From Taudactylus pleione (lineage: Eukaryota; Chordata; Amphibia; Anura; Myobatrachidae): 64,000 nt of DNA. Positions 10,589 through 21,795 of the stretch are shown one piece after another (within the stretch, counting starts at the first letter, position 1; each line of letters opens with the position of its first letter). The stretch is taken from the NCBI GenBank assembly GCA_031769625.1, contig JAUIMM010000017.1, positions 3,152,501 to 3,216,500 of the forward strand. The letters are read 5' to 3'. The translations under genes and the position numbers were made by a program. The notes under the pieces are model-generated. The model was given only the letters and a program-made list of their open reading frames with translations. It did not search any database and had not been told where the DNA came from.

Positions 10589-11802
10589 CTATGTATACTC
10601 TTTCCTGAAGCTGTGCCACGGTGAAGGGTTTTGCCTTTTTTTTGGTAACCCTGCGGACACCTCCGTGTTCTGTAAGGGTACTTTTTTAAATATATTTTTA
10701 TGATGATACAACTTATTGTCGTTATATGTAAAGTACATGGAAAGGAGAGAGATTCTGTTGAAGGAAAATATTCTGGTATGGAAGAAGCTTATTTCTGCTA
10801 CTTTAGTGATAAAGGCTTCCACATTTACACAGTTAACTTAATTGTTACCTATGAAATCAAATAGTCATCCAGCTACTGTCCTCACCGTAATCAAAGTTGT
10901 TTTTCAAGAAAGTCATCATGTGAGAGAGATAAAGATTGCCAAGAGCATTTAGAAGTCATACTGAGGCGCATCTAAATCATGGTAGTTTACACACATTCAT
11001 TATTCACCTCTACACACATTCATTATTCACCTTTCTGCACTTACCCTGCTAACACCAGCTGCTGCTCTTAATTATTAAGATTCTTCGGAGTTACACACTA
11101 GACACTCAAGTTTTCAGGTATTTAGCACATTTGTATTGGTCTCTAACGTAGTTTAGCAGTTTATACAGTAGATAGATATGATAGGATTATGATGACAAAG
11201 TTAACCTGTAATGGAACTTTACCTGAATGCTGAAGGTTCTTGCAGAACGAAAAGTCATGCAATTCATTTTATTCTCAGGAGAACATAAGTCAACCTCTGC
11301 AACTATATTACTCTGAAAAGCGTCATCATTCCAGAGGGCTTAATTTCTCACGGGAAGGAAATCAAACTAGGACGTCTCATTTTTATTCTCAGGAGAGACT
11401 CATAAAGAGAAGAGCAAATTCAGCGAACCAACCCTCAAAAGATCAAGGTTAAACCTTCTACCCTTAAGAGACCAATGTCATATATCTATTCATTGTCTGT
11501 CCCAAGATACTAGTTCAATACTAAACCATGAGCTGTGTAATAAGGATACTTTTAATTACAACCCTTCCAACTGTTCAAATTTACAGATATAAATCAGAAA
11601 ACTCATTTGTAATCATTTACAGCCTAAGTGCTGTTAAAGAGGCTTTAATTGTGATGGTTCTATGGTAACAAGGTTTGCACATTCTTAGCATTCTATGCAT
11701 AATATTGCACTACTGCCAGATTAGTACCAAAGCAGCTTCTTTTTACTTTTAGAAACTTTTATATCCCAGCAGAAAGGGAATCGGTATGATTTATAGCAGG
11801 AC
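10589..11802. other. No gene recognised
   Basis: AT-leaning DNA without recognisable domains. A short direct repeat of ACACATTCATTATTCACCT occurs near 10991-11030. Confidence 0.4.
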
Positions 11803-12375
11803 CCATGCCCGGCGGTTGGAATCCCGACAGCGGCATCCCAGCAGAGGAGGAAATCCTGATTGTCAAAGGTAAGTATATACTAACCTATTTCTACCCCCTA
11901 ACTCTAACCCTCCCTTAGGGGTGCCTAACCCTAACCTTCCCCCCCCGTGCCTAACCCTAATCCCCCTTCTAAGTGCCTAAACCTAACCCACCCCGTCCCC
12001 GCCGCCTAAACATAAGTCCCCCGAGGGGGGTGCCTAACCCTAAGTCCCCCCCGGGGGTGCCTAACCCTAAGTCCCCCCCGGGGGTGCCTAACACTAACCC
12101 CCCCTTCCCCTAGCCTAAGCCTAACCTCCCGGGGGGGGTGCCTAACCCTAAATCCCCCCCCCAGGAACTCTAAACCTAACCCTCCCCCCAGCGGCTATGC
12201 GCGCTCGGCACCCGGCAACCCTTCGATCGGGATGCCGGGCGTCGGGCTCCTGGCATATGTCTAATGACAGGCGTCGGAATATCGACGCCTGTCTTTAGAC
12301 CCTTCCCGGGATATGACAGTCGGGAAGCCAGCTGTCGCGATTAGGTCTGCTGGCTTCCTGACTGCATACCGCAGA
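11803..12375 (+). repeat. MITE-like unit with internal telomere-like CCTAACCCTAA array (copy 1)
   Basis: The left flank has GGTTGGAATCCCGACAGC. The core at 11880-12185 is made of CCTAACCCTAA phrases separated by C or G runs (GGGGGTGCCTAACCC). The right flank has GGGATGCCGGGCGTCGG, the stem AGGCGTCGG/CGACGCCT and the stem GGAAGCCAGC/GCTGGCTTCC. Similar units lie at 25325-25640 and 30236-30740. They are not chromosome ends: the array is short, broken and flanked by the same non-telomeric arms each time. Confidence 0.65.
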
Positions 12376-12467
12376 TTAATTCCCATGCATTTAACTCACA
12401 TATATGCCCTTTCTAATGAATGCATTGTACTTTTCTGTCTGTGAAAAAAAATGGGCTCATGCGGAGC

Positions 12468-12845
12468 CAGGGGCGTGTTAAGAGGAGGAGGCTCGTGTGA
12501 AGACACAGTACAGGTCCCTTCCTCTCTGGTAGCGCAGTAGATTCTGGCTTGATGCCAGAATCTGCTGCATATGCACCGGTCTCCGGGAAAATGGCGCCTT
12601 CACTTTATTCCTGGGGGCATCACTACTGCTCATGTCACTACTGCGCAAGTCACCGGGAAAATGTCCACCACCATTTTCCCTGTGATTTTGCTGCTCTGGA
12701 GAGCCAGCCCAGCACTGCAGAGCAGCACTCTGGAGACTGCAGAGAGGTAAGTATAACTATATATAGGTGCAGGGTGTGCGATGGGGGGCCCCCCTGGACC
12801 CAGGGGCCCATGTGCACCACACACCTGCACCCTATATAGATATGC
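12468..12845 (+). repeat. Non-autonomous repeat with CAGGGGCGT start (family G, copy 1)
   Basis: Begins CAGGGGCGTGTTAAGAGG, contains ATGGCGCC, CCATTTTCC and GAGAGGTAAGTATAA, and ends in a large stem of GTGCAGGGTGTG against CACACACCTGCAC around 12769-12833. The same landmarks in the same order occur at 33514-33840. The CAGGGGCG start resembles hAT termini, but I could not place a matching right end or an 8-bp duplication. Confidence 0.6.
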
Positions 12846-13365
12846 CATAGTGTGGAACTGAACATATGCCTGGTTGCAAAGCGTAAAGTGGACTGAGTCT
12901 TACCAACTCCTGGAGAGACAGAGATATATACAACATTAAGAGCTTTGTGAGGTTTGTGCTCTCAGGACTGAGATATGCTAACCTGTTGAAGATATCGTTT
13001 TGTGTATGTGCAGGACAAACAGCTCCGTAGCAGGGCTTTACAGCTCCCTGTGCTTGCCACACCCCCTGAGTGCATTATGTCATGCTGAGGGTGCAGAGGT
13101 ACTATAGCTGCATGTGTATGTCTGGAGCATCCTAAGGATGCTCCGGGCGGCACTTCAGCAGCAATACTGGCGGCAGGGTGCTATTCCATGCACCCTGCTA
13201 GCCAGATGAAGGGACCATGGGGCACTCTGTGTGGCGCAACGCTCGCACACCCCTAGTTACGTGTGCTAACATTTGGCATATTGTGAGATATAAATACATG
13301 AATGCAACAGGATAGCGACCACCTAGAAATAGAGTACTCCAACAAAATATCTCTTTGTTTCGGAA
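12846..13365. other. No gene recognised
   Basis: No domain or terminal repeat was resolved. The small open frames on the minus strand have no recognisable content. Confidence 0.4.
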
Positions 13366-13760
13366 TCGGTATGATATACCGGTGGACGGTATGCTGGCGG
13401 TCAGAAGGCCGATAGTGGAATTCCGATGGTGAACATCCCGACGGGGACCCGTAAGCTGTTTTTCTTGATTTGATTTGTATTTAAATTTCTTTTGTTTTCC
13501 TGAAAAATGAACACACCGACTTGAATTAAGTCCCTGTTCTGAATAATTTTGGGTTTCCATGCAGAACCGAGTCCCGGCTGAGGTCGGCTGTAAATTCGAA
13601 ACTCAGATTTAAAAACCAAACTTGGGTTTTGGATTGCATGTAAACAGATCCAAACTACATGATTTTAGCAGTTTTTACCGATTTTTATCGAATCCAAAAC
13701 TGAACCAAAACACTTGAGGGTGATTTTGCCAAAACCAAAAACAAAACACGGTATTTATTA
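13366..13760 (-). mobile_element. hAT-like MITE fragment (family H, copy 1), joined to a CCGGCGGT-type fragment
   Basis: 13366-13450 resembles the arms of the telomere-like units (CGGTATGCTGGCGGTC, ATCCCGACGGGG). 13450-13760 is the inverse of the unit at 21480-21795 and 39230-39593: shared landmarks are GGATTGCATGTAAACAG, CATGATTTTAGC, CACTTGAGGGTG and TTTGCCAAAACCAAAA. Termini are lost. Confidence 0.65.
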
Positions 13761-14200
13761 TATTATGTGATTGCGATACATCTTGTTTTGTACTTTGATT
13801 GTTATTCATCATTGCTAGGAAAGTAATGCATATTATTACTATCTTGTCTTGTATTGCATTTGGGAACTGATAATTACTTTCTACTTATTCGCTACTTATT
13901 CTTTATTGTGTGTAGTCCCATGTCATTTGTATGCTGATAGTTATTATTTGCATACCTTGCACCTGGATCTACATCCTCTTACTTATTCTGCTTATCAAGG
14001 TTGTCACATTAAGTTATTTTTCTGTGTACGGGCCTAGCTTCTCTGCTGTAGTCTGAGAAGGAAAAATCGGTGGAGTTGTTGCCTGACAGAAGAGGTAAGG
14101 TCCACTGGAGCTGCTGCCTCAACTGCAAGATACTATCTATATCTAACCTATCTGTGCCCACACTTCCACCCCCGAGTACTACTTATCTACATACATATTC
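13761..14200. other. No gene recognised
   Basis: T-rich DNA leading into the LINE remnant. The LINE may extend upstream into this stretch but I cannot align it. Confidence 0.35.
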
Positions 14201-14389
14201 CACTTCCATCACTCCCCCTCTTCCTTCTCTTCGACCTTTACCATTCGCTCTTGGGAACTCACTGTCTCTTTCAGTCTGTATTATTACCTTTATGCTGATG
14301 ATACTCCAATATACCTTTCCTCTTCTAACCTCTCCCTCTCCACCCTCTCTCTCAAATCCAACTATTTCTCTTCTATCGCTTCCAGGATG

Positions 14390-14684
14390 CAGTGGCGTCC
14401 CTCCCCGCAGTGACACCTGGTGTGGGGAGGGCTGTAGTCCGGCCCTCTTTGCTGTGCTGGTAAAAAGTGTGCATGGCCTCACTGGTAGGGGGTGTGGCCT
14501 TGTGGCCCAAACCCCCGCTGTAATCACTCCGGGGGGAGGCTGGGGGTGTGGACTGCCCCTGGGGACCACTCTGTGTGCAGTGCCGACTGCCTCGCTGTGT
14601 CAGAAGGCGAGTGCTAGAGTACTTTGGTGTTACCCATCAGTGTGATACCCAGGTGCGGCCCACACCTCCCTTGTTATGCCACTG
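14390..14684 (+). mobile_element. Non-autonomous hAT element inside the LINE
   Basis: Termini CAGTGGCGTCCCT and TTATGCCACTG are imperfect inverted repeats, flanked by a perfect 8-bp duplication CCAGGATG (14382-14389 and 14685-14692). That length is diagnostic of hAT transposition. No coding capacity. Confidence 0.9.
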
Positions 14685-15358
14685 CCAGGATGTGTGTATC
14701 TGCCAGTGTTTTTTTAACCTCCAAATGTCCAGCATTGCGCTTGTTGTCTCTCACCCCATCCCCCCTCCAGCTCACCTTTTACTTCTTCCATTTCTATTAC
14801 AGTTGTCCTCCCTCCTTCCCCTTGTGTACACTGCTTGCGGGTCATCCTTGACTCCCCCACTTCTTCACCCACCACATTTATGCTATCTCCCAGTCCTCAA
14901 ACTTTCACCTCAGAAACATCAATAAAAGATGACCCTTTCTCACCTATTTCTTATTCAAACCCTTGTTATTTCCCTCTTTTAATATTGCAACCTCCTACTT
15001 TCTGGTTATCCTCTCTCCTGACTCTCCAATCTATCTTCAATGCTGCAGATCATCTTATGTTCCTAGCCCTCACTTCGATTTAACCTCTCCCCTCTTGCAA
15101 CTCCTTCACTGCCCTACAGAAATTCCTCACCCTAAATTTCAAGCACTTCATTGTTCCTCTCGTTTCAACATTTCTGTCCTCTGCTCAATCCACACTCCTT
15201 CTCATGCATGCACTTCATTCTTCTACTGACTGTCACCTTGCCTCTGCATAGACTATTTCTTCCCAACCCTGCATCCAAATGATCTCTTCAGTGCTGCTGC
15301 CCTCTTCTGGAACTCACTTTCCCACCCTATCAGACTATCAACCTGCACTGCTTATAGT

Positions 15359-15824
15359 GGCCCTGATTCAGAGCCGGTCGCTCTGACAGAGCGCTCGCTC
15401 TGAATCAGGGCCGGCCGTTTTTTTTTTTAGAACGGCCTCCTGGCCGCTCGCATAGCTGTGACTGCCCACAGCTATAGTGAGCGGCCAGGAAGATGGTCGC
15501 GATGGTCAAGACCATCGCGACCATTGGGCTTGCGACAAGACCCTTGTGGTAGGGTCTCGTTGCCGCAAGCCCCAGAGAGATTTCGGCTCAAACAGAGCCG
15601 AAATCTCTCCCACTGACATCACTCGTGATGTCAGTGGGGCCGCCCCCAAATGGAGGCATTCCCATGGGAACGCCTCCGTCTGGGCAGCCACCCCCCGGCC
15701 CGCCCATCAAAGGGGGCATGCTGTCACTCAACATCGACAGCACTCCCCCTTTGGTACGAGACCCGGAGCGACGGTATCCGGGTCTCGCGCATGCGCACGA
15801 CGGAGCCGGGTCTGAATCAGGTCC
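15359..15824 (-). mobile_element. Hairpin-chain MITE, copy 2 (inverted), inside the LINE
   Basis: Carries the hairpins of 4035-4583 in reverse order. Stems seen: AACGGCC, CTGGCCGCTC and its partner, ATGGTCGCGATGGTC with its complement, GGGCTTGCG/CGCAAGCCC, GAGATTTCGGCTC/GAGCCGAAATCTC, CCCACTGACATCAC/GTGATGTCAGTGGG, GGCATTCCCATGGGAACGCC, CAAAGGGGGCATGCTGTC with a partner, and CGAGACCCGGA/TCCGGGTCTCG. Ends are GGCCCTGATTCAGA and TCTGAATCAGGTCC. The flanks (AGT and AAT) are an imperfect 3-bp duplication. It splits the LINE coding sequence shortly before the KTHLF region. Confidence 0.88.
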
Positions 15825-16160
15825 AATGTTCCTTAAAAAAACTCACTTGTTCATCAAAGCCTATCAGCTCTCCTCACATTCTTAACTCTCTCTGTCTTCC
15901 TCTGTCATTTCTACCAAACATACCCCAACTCCGTTAGATCTCCCAAGCAGTCCCCATGACCCTCTAGTTCTCTCCTTGTACTAGGTTATTTAATGACACT
16001 TTTAATTTCACTCACTTTATCATAATATTATTTCACTGTTTAACTTATGTCCTTGTATGATGTGTTTTTACTTTTCATATTGAATTGGATGGGTGTCAGT
16101 GTAATTGTTTCACTGTACGGCACTATGGACACTGGGTGGCTCCATATAAATAAATTAAAT

Positions 16161-16514
16161 GATTTATAATATCAGTTTCATATATACAGTCCCAAATGTA
16201 ATAGTCCATGATCTGAGTTATTCCGGTGAGATAGCCACTAGATTAAATTTGGGTCACAATGAGTTACAAGTCCGGTCCAGGGCTTGTACATGGCTCAAGG
16301 CTCTCCTGCTCCTCTCCCCACTGGATCTGCTCCCAGGAGACCCAGATGTCTGAGACCTGAGCTGGGTTCCTCCCATGTCACCTGATGAGTCCTTCCTCTA
16401 TTTTTACACACTGGAGTCTAGCTGCCTTGCTGGCTATAGTGTTTATTTCACAGCGCTCGGCTCAGCTGCATGGTCAGATATTTTCTTCCAGCTATTTCAC
16501 CATGGACTGTTTCC
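16161..16514. other. No gene recognised
   Basis: Separates the LINE tail from the minisatellites. Nothing recognised. Confidence 0.4.
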
Positions 16515-16690
16515 CGGCTTCTCAGCCACTCCAGCAGCCATTCTCCCACAGCCTGCATTCCCGGCTTCTCAGCTACTCCAGCAGCCGTTCTCCCACAGCC
16601 TGCACTCCCAGCTTCTTAGCCACCTCAGCCGTCATTCTCCCACAGCCTGCACTCCCAGCTTCTTAGCCACCTCAGCAGCCGTTCTCCCAC
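16515..16690 (+). repeat. 47-bp minisatellite, just under four units
   Basis: Units of the form CGGCTTCTCAGCTACTCC, then AGCAGCCGTTCTCCCACAGC, then CTGCACTCC repeat head to tail with a few changes. The last unit is cut short and passes directly into the shorter repeat that follows at CCCACAACATCGG. Confidence 0.85.
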
Positions 16691-16975
16691 AACATCGGAC
16701 TTAAGCCACAACATCGGCCTCAAGTTGCAACATCGGACTTAAGCCACAACATCGGCCTCAAGTTGCAACATCGGGCTCTAGCCACAACATCGGCTTCAAG
16801 ATGCAACATCGGACTCTAGCCGCAACATCAGTCTCAAGCTGCAACATCGGGCTCTGGCCGCAACATTGGCCTCAAGCCGCAACATCGGCCTCAAGCCACA
16901 ACATCGGGTTCTAGCCACAACATCGGCCTCAAACCGCTCCATCGTCCTCAAGCCACAACATCGGCCTCAGCTGCT
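16685..16975 (+). repeat. Short minisatellite CACAACATCGGCCTCAAGC
   Basis: About fifteen tandem units of roughly 18-19 bp alternate between two variants, CACAACATCGGCCTCAAG and TTGCAACATCGGACTTAAGC, giving a higher-order dimer in places. There are no spacers, so it is not a CRISPR array. Confidence 0.85.
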
Positions 16976-19426
16976 CCGCCCAGCCACTCAGCCAAATCTT
17001 TGACACCAACTTCAACTTCACCGGTTGGCCAACCGCTTCAGCTATCTGGCGCAAACGCCTCCACTTCTGTCTTCTACCATCGACAAGACTTCTTCTACCG
17101 GCTTTCAGCCAGTTGTCCGGGGCAATTAATAGACTTCTCTTTCCACCTTGTCTGTACCGCTCTTCCACAGGGATTCTTGGGTGTCGGATCACTGACAACT
17201 GTAACACAGTGTGGATTATTGCCATTATCTGTATTAATTTTCAATAATACATTGAAATCTGACTGATCACAGCAATACCACCTAACAGTTGACTGATATA
17301 TCATCCCTATCACCTCGCAATGAAAGGGTTCTAATGCTCTGGAATACTTGTTAAGCGAAATTTACCCCAGAGGTAAGGCTGCAAAGTTTCTCATCTTCCG
17401 TGTTGCAACTTATGGGACCATCACTTAATGTCCATCTTTTCAGCACTAGTTACCACATGTACTCTATATAGTTGTGAGCTGGGCTGGGCTGGGCTGGTAA
17501 CTTTTGATTTACCACTGGACCCAAGTTTATCAACTATGCAAAAGTAATAATAATAAAGTTTTGTTCTGACTAGACCCCTACAAAAAAAAAATAATATTAA
17601 TAATAATCATCATCATATGATTCCTCCCAATAAAAACTAAACATACAAAAAAATTATTCAAATGTTGCAACATGATTTCAGGAAAAATTATAAACTTCCA
17701 CCAAAACCTTTTATTTAGATTGTTATTTAGAAAAATATACAACTATAGATATATAGTTGCCATCAACATTACTTGGTTTGTGGCTTTATCTATGATACAA
17801 ATATTAGGCTTCAATATATTTTTAGCATTATTATATAGCTTCCATGTTTTCTAAATTGTAATATGATTACACTGCAGAATCCTTGTAAATGAGCCCATGA
17901 TAATAATAGAGCAACGGGTTAATTAAGGCCAACACTGTGTGTCATTGACTGTCCCTGACCACTATAATACTGGCTCTGCGGCACTCACCATGTCGCACAA
18001 AACTGTTTTGCATGGATATTGCTGACGATGGGGGGAGCGAGATTTTCCTCTCAGAGATAGGGCGAGTGAGAGGACTTTAATAAGTACAAGGTCAGTAAAG
18101 CAATCAGGATGTGATTACACAGCGAGAGCGTAGCTGAAATGAAATACACTTTATGAGTGAGGTCTGCAGAGAATGATGGAGCTGACTTCTTCTGCAGCGT
18201 AAAAGTCATCTATAACTAGATTTTCTGTAGAAGAAACCTGTTTATATCTAATATAAGACTTCCTAACTGATTGTGTTGCTTCTGAACAAGCATCCACTCA
18301 TCATCTGATTCATTAAAACAGGTGATAACATCAAGTGCTTCGGCCCAGTGCTACTTCCTACAGTGCCGTTCACCACGGGAGTTGCCTAGACAACAGAGAA
18401 ACACTATGGCTCCTTGTTGAAGAAGAAGAGAAAGAAAATAATGGCATAATTTGCTGTGTATGTTCTTTTAGAACATGGCTGCTGTAAGAATATAACAGCG
18501 GGGTATGCCTGATGTCCCTTAATCATTCTTAATGTCCAACTTGTATTATCCTGCTTCAGAAACCTCCAAAATACCTTTCTGTACAAAATAATTTTAAGGA
18601 CAGATCTATATTTCTATAATAGCGTCCCCCTACTGGTTCTAACTATTGCCAGATATCGCAGATGGCAGCTTTCGCCAGGTTTCTCTGCAAAGCACATGGA
18701 AGTCTATTTAACAAGGACCGTGGCTAGAATGCAGGTCCTTTAAAGGACAATGCTCAACTTTTTATATGAATCATATTTTCCTAAAATAAAACTATTCTAA
18801 AAGATTTTTTTTTAATGCGGGCCAATGCACCTGTGGTTCACACATCTGCATATGCATGCAGGACTGGCTGGCAGCATGGTAAGACTCCTCTTACGGACAT
18901 TATCGCCAGGGAGCAGCAAATCTTGGCACATCAAAGTAAATATCTTAAAAAGGCCTCAGGATACCATTTTCTTGCGAAGAAGTGATACAACACTGCTAAA
19001 TATACTGTAGCCCAACAAGCATTTTTTTTTTCTCATTCCAAAACAGAATAACATCATGCAGTGGAAAAGCAAACTAGGATATTTTAGTTTAACTTTAAAA
19101 AAAAAAAAAAAGTAATTTTAAAAAATGTTTTCATACACATCCTTATATGCAGGGGTGGGCTGGCAGGAGGGTAACTTACCAGCAATCTGACTAACCAAGC
19201 CACTACTTATTTTTCACTGCAGAGTTAAACTGCCATGTAAATGAGCATTTGAGGAGAGTAAGGGCGAGTCCGAGAAGGGAAGCGGGGCCACATGGTACTG
19301 TACAGTCATGGAGGAACCATGGAAGATAGGAGGGGTGGAACAGCTGTAGAATCCTGAGTGAAAACTAGTCATTCTGTAGGGTGAATGGAAGGGAGGACTA
19401 AACCTAAATGTCAAATACAGTACTAT
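16976..19426. other. Long stretch with no recognised gene
   Basis: Holds small simple repeats (GGGCT repeats at about 17477-17495, ATA/ATC tracts at 17540-17620, poly-A at 19093-19112). No domain, terminal repeat or RNA gene was recognised. Short open frames were examined and not supported. Confidence 0.4.
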
Positions 19427-19618
19427 GGGGCCTATTTATCAACAAGTCTTATCAGATGCAACAAGTGATAAAACTCGTTACGTATGATAAATGGTGCTCA
19501 AGCCAATCAGCTCCCAACTGTCATTTTTCAAACAGATGACAGTTAGGAGCTGATTGGCTGGAGCACCATTATCATAGGCAATAAGTTTTATCACTCTTTG
19601 CGTAAGATAAATAGGCCC
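19427..19618 (+). mobile_element. Single-foldback MITE (family F, copy 2)
   Basis: Ends GGGGCCTATTTATC and GATAAATAGGCCC are inverted. The inner arms ATGGTGCTC and GAGCACCAT surround the core CAATCAGCTCCCAACTGTC, whose partner GACAGTTAGGAGCTGATTG follows. The core matches the foldback at 60280 while the outer arms differ. Confidence 0.85.
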
Positions 19619-19764
19619 TTATATCTCTCTGTGTCAGTGATCCTGCGCATCACTGTGATACGATGCATCCCTCTGACCCTCTGAATGTAAGCTGGGGCAG
19701 AAAAATATTCAGAAGGAGAAAGGATTTGCGGTGCAGACTAGAGATTAATTGAGGTGGTAGGGGT

Positions 19765-20500
19765 ATATGCCGGCATTCAGAAATGTTGACACTGATATAA
19801 TGTTGACATTACCAGAATGTCAACATTGGGAATGTCGACGGTTTGTCAGCAATAGGATTTTATATGGAAAACTTGACTCTGAATCTAGCCCTAACCCTAA
19901 ACCTAATTGTAGGCTAACCCTAATCTAACAATAAACCTAACTGCAGTCAACCGTAAAACTAATTGCATCTTAACCCTAATCTAACCCTAACGTTATTGCA
20001 GTCCAACCCTAATCTAACCCTAACTCTAAAACAAATTGCAGTCTAATCCTAATCTAATCCTGGGCTTGATTCATAGTTGTGCGCAAATTCAATGGTTTAT
20101 GTACAACTACGATGGTGGGAGAACGGCGTCATTGCACGCAGTGCCCCATAAGCCAATGGTGATCTGATACTGCATCTTCAGAAGGAGCACTCGGATCTGC
20201 GACACCGGCAGGAGTTGTCTTTATTCTTCAGACGCCTCTTGTGGCATTACCATATTTTCATATCACTGCTGCATCGATGCAATCAGCTTACAACTCTGAA
20301 TCACCCCCTCTAACCTTAAGCCTAATTGCAGCCTAACCCTAATTGAAGCTTAACACTAACCATAAAATCACATGCCCACATTTTGGCTGTTGACATTCAC
20401 AATGTCGGCATTGTGTAAGTGTCGACATTGTGAATGTCAGCATGTTGAATTTCGACATTCTGAGGATCAACATTCTGAATGGTAACATAATGACTACACA
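19765..20500 (+). repeat. MITE-like unit with telomere-like array (family T2), interrupted
   Basis: Left arm repeats ATGTTGACA and ATGTCGAC phrases; the core at 19880-20355 is CTAACCCTAATCTAACCC-type repeats mixed with CTAATTGCAG; the right arm again carries GTTGACATTCACAATGTC and CGACATTGTGAATGTC. A small MITE (20062-20306) sits within the array. The unit at 34310-35120 has related arms in the opposite strand sense. Confidence 0.65.
20062..20306 (+). mobile_element. Small MITE inside the telomere-like array
   Basis: Ends GGGCTTGATTCATAGTTGT and ACAACTCTGAATCACCC are imperfect inverted repeats of the Harbinger TGATTCA type. CCT flanks both sides (20059-20061 and 20307-20309), a plausible 3-bp duplication in the CTAATCCT repeat. 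Confidence 0.7.
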
Positions 20501-20524
20501 CCAATTGAGATGCTGGGTAGAAAT

Positions 20525-20830
20525 TATTTCAGAGTAAGAAATAAATTTTGCTCAGCAGAAATGAATTGAGATGGATTGGTAAAAATGAATTGAAGACAGA
20601 AATTAATCAGGTGGGAGGGTGGTGGAGGAGAAATTAATTACATAGGGGGGCATGAATTCACTAGAAGGGGTACATGAAGTGACTTGGAGGATACATGATA
20701 AAAACTAGGGCATGAATTGATCGAAGGAAGATATGAAGTGATCTGGGCTAAGGGCCAAGAATTGATCGTGGATTTGCATGAAAATTAACTGGGATAGTGT
20801 CATAAATTGATTTTGGAGTGGCATGAATCA
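20525..20830 (+). repeat. Degenerate satellite-like repeat of ATGAATTGATC phrases
   Basis: Variants of GAATTGA, GCATGAATT and AAGTGATC/TTGATCG recur every few tens of bases with no fixed period. This is probably an old tandem array. Confidence 0.45.
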
Positions 20831-20931
20831 GCATTGTGCAGAAAACTCTACTTGCTGAGTCAGCGGCTCACCTGTGTAAGCATAGGATTGCTGTGCACAC
20901 TGAGATGATTTCCCCAGTCACTCTGAATTTA

Positions 20932-21399
20932 GAGCCTGATTCAAGTTGGATAGCAAGGCTGCGGACGCACGCAACCGGTCGATGTTTGCGTTCTGCATAT
21001 GCATCGCAGTGCGTGTGCGATCGGTATGCGAATGCAGCGGACACACAGCGGTTCAAAGAAATTATTGACAGGAAGCACCATTTGGGGGTGAAGAGGGGGG
21101 TGGTCGAAGGAACACAGGCGTGCCTGTGAATTAGAACGCCGTTATAGAGGCATGCATAATTAAGCCCCTACGATGGCATACGCAGCCAGAGGCCTAGATG
21201 GCGACAGGAAGTTTTGCAGTTTGTGAGTCAGGGTCAGCTCAACCACAACTGTGCGTATGGGTCCAATGTTACTTGATGTTACCGCTATTTTAGCTGACTT
21301 GCGGATGTATGTAATGGGAAGTGGGCGGCTTTATACAGTGGTGGGCGTTTTGGTAAAGTGCTGCGATTGCAGACTTGCGATCTATGCTAAATCAGGCCC
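20932..21399 (+). mobile_element. Harbinger-type MITE (family B)
   Basis: Left end GAGCCTGATTCAAGTTGGAT and right end CTATGCTAAATCAGGCCC are inverted, flanked by TTA at 20929-20931 and 21400-21402. The interior has CATAATTAAG and CGCATATGCAT-like blocks recalling family A but cannot be aligned throughout. Non-coding. Confidence 0.82.
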
Positions 21400-21479
21400 T
21401 TAGGGTACTGCTGCTAGATAGTGTCAATTACCTCCATTAAATTCAGGATAACTGTATTTTCTCTTTTACACCGCATACT

Positions 21480-21795
21480 GGGTCTGGTTTGCTGCCACTA
21501 TTGTTTTGGTTTTGGCAAAATTCCCCTCAAATGTTATGGTCTGGGTTTTGGTAAAACCATACTCAAGTGTTTTGATTGAGATTCAGTTTTGGATTTCTTT
21601 AAAATTGATAAAAGCAGCTAAAATCATGTCATTTGGACCTGTTTACATGCAATCCAAAACTCAAGGTTTTTAAATCCGAGTTCCGAACATAGAGTCGTCC
21701 TGAGCTGGGACTCGGTTCTATTCAGAAGCCCAAAAGTGATCAGAGCTCGGGTGTGTTCTGTTTTCAGGGAAACTGAACCACACATCTCTAATTTG
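21480..21795 (+). mobile_element. hAT-like MITE (family H, copy 2), left end lost
   Basis: Shares with 39230-39593 the blocks TTTTGGTTTTGGCAAAA, CTCAAATG, AGCTAAAATCATGT and ATGCAATCCAAAA, and the terminal ACATCTCTA. The left terminus is not recognisable. Confidence 0.7.

Larger units (their letters stand above)
14200..16160 (+). pseudogene. L2-like LINE, 3' half of reverse transcriptase ORF and 3' tail
   Basis: 14291-14317 encodes YADDTPIYL, the catalytic YADDTQIYL motif of L2/CR1-type reverse transcriptases. Further on, about 14983-15020 gives YCNLLLSGYPLS (compare DYCNSLLSGLP), 15030-15060 gives an NAADHL equivalent of QNAAARL, 15290-15345 gives FSAAALFWNSL (compare VAAPRLWNSLP), and after a MITE insertion 15835-15870 gives KTHLFIKAY (compare LKTHLF). 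The tail ends with TATAAATAAATTAAAT, the usual L2 3' end style. The frame is broken by many indels and by MITEs at 14390-14684 and 15359-15824. It is a dead fragment; the 5' part is missing. Confidence 0.82.

Noticed and set aside
14070..14645. 191-codon plus-strand frame as a gene
   Set aside because: It runs in the wrong frame through LINE remnant and a hAT MITE; the true LINE motifs are in a neighbouring frame.
16685..16975. CRISPR-like repeat array
   Set aside because: Units are contiguous without unique spacers, repeats are imperfect, and the setting is a vertebrate genome.
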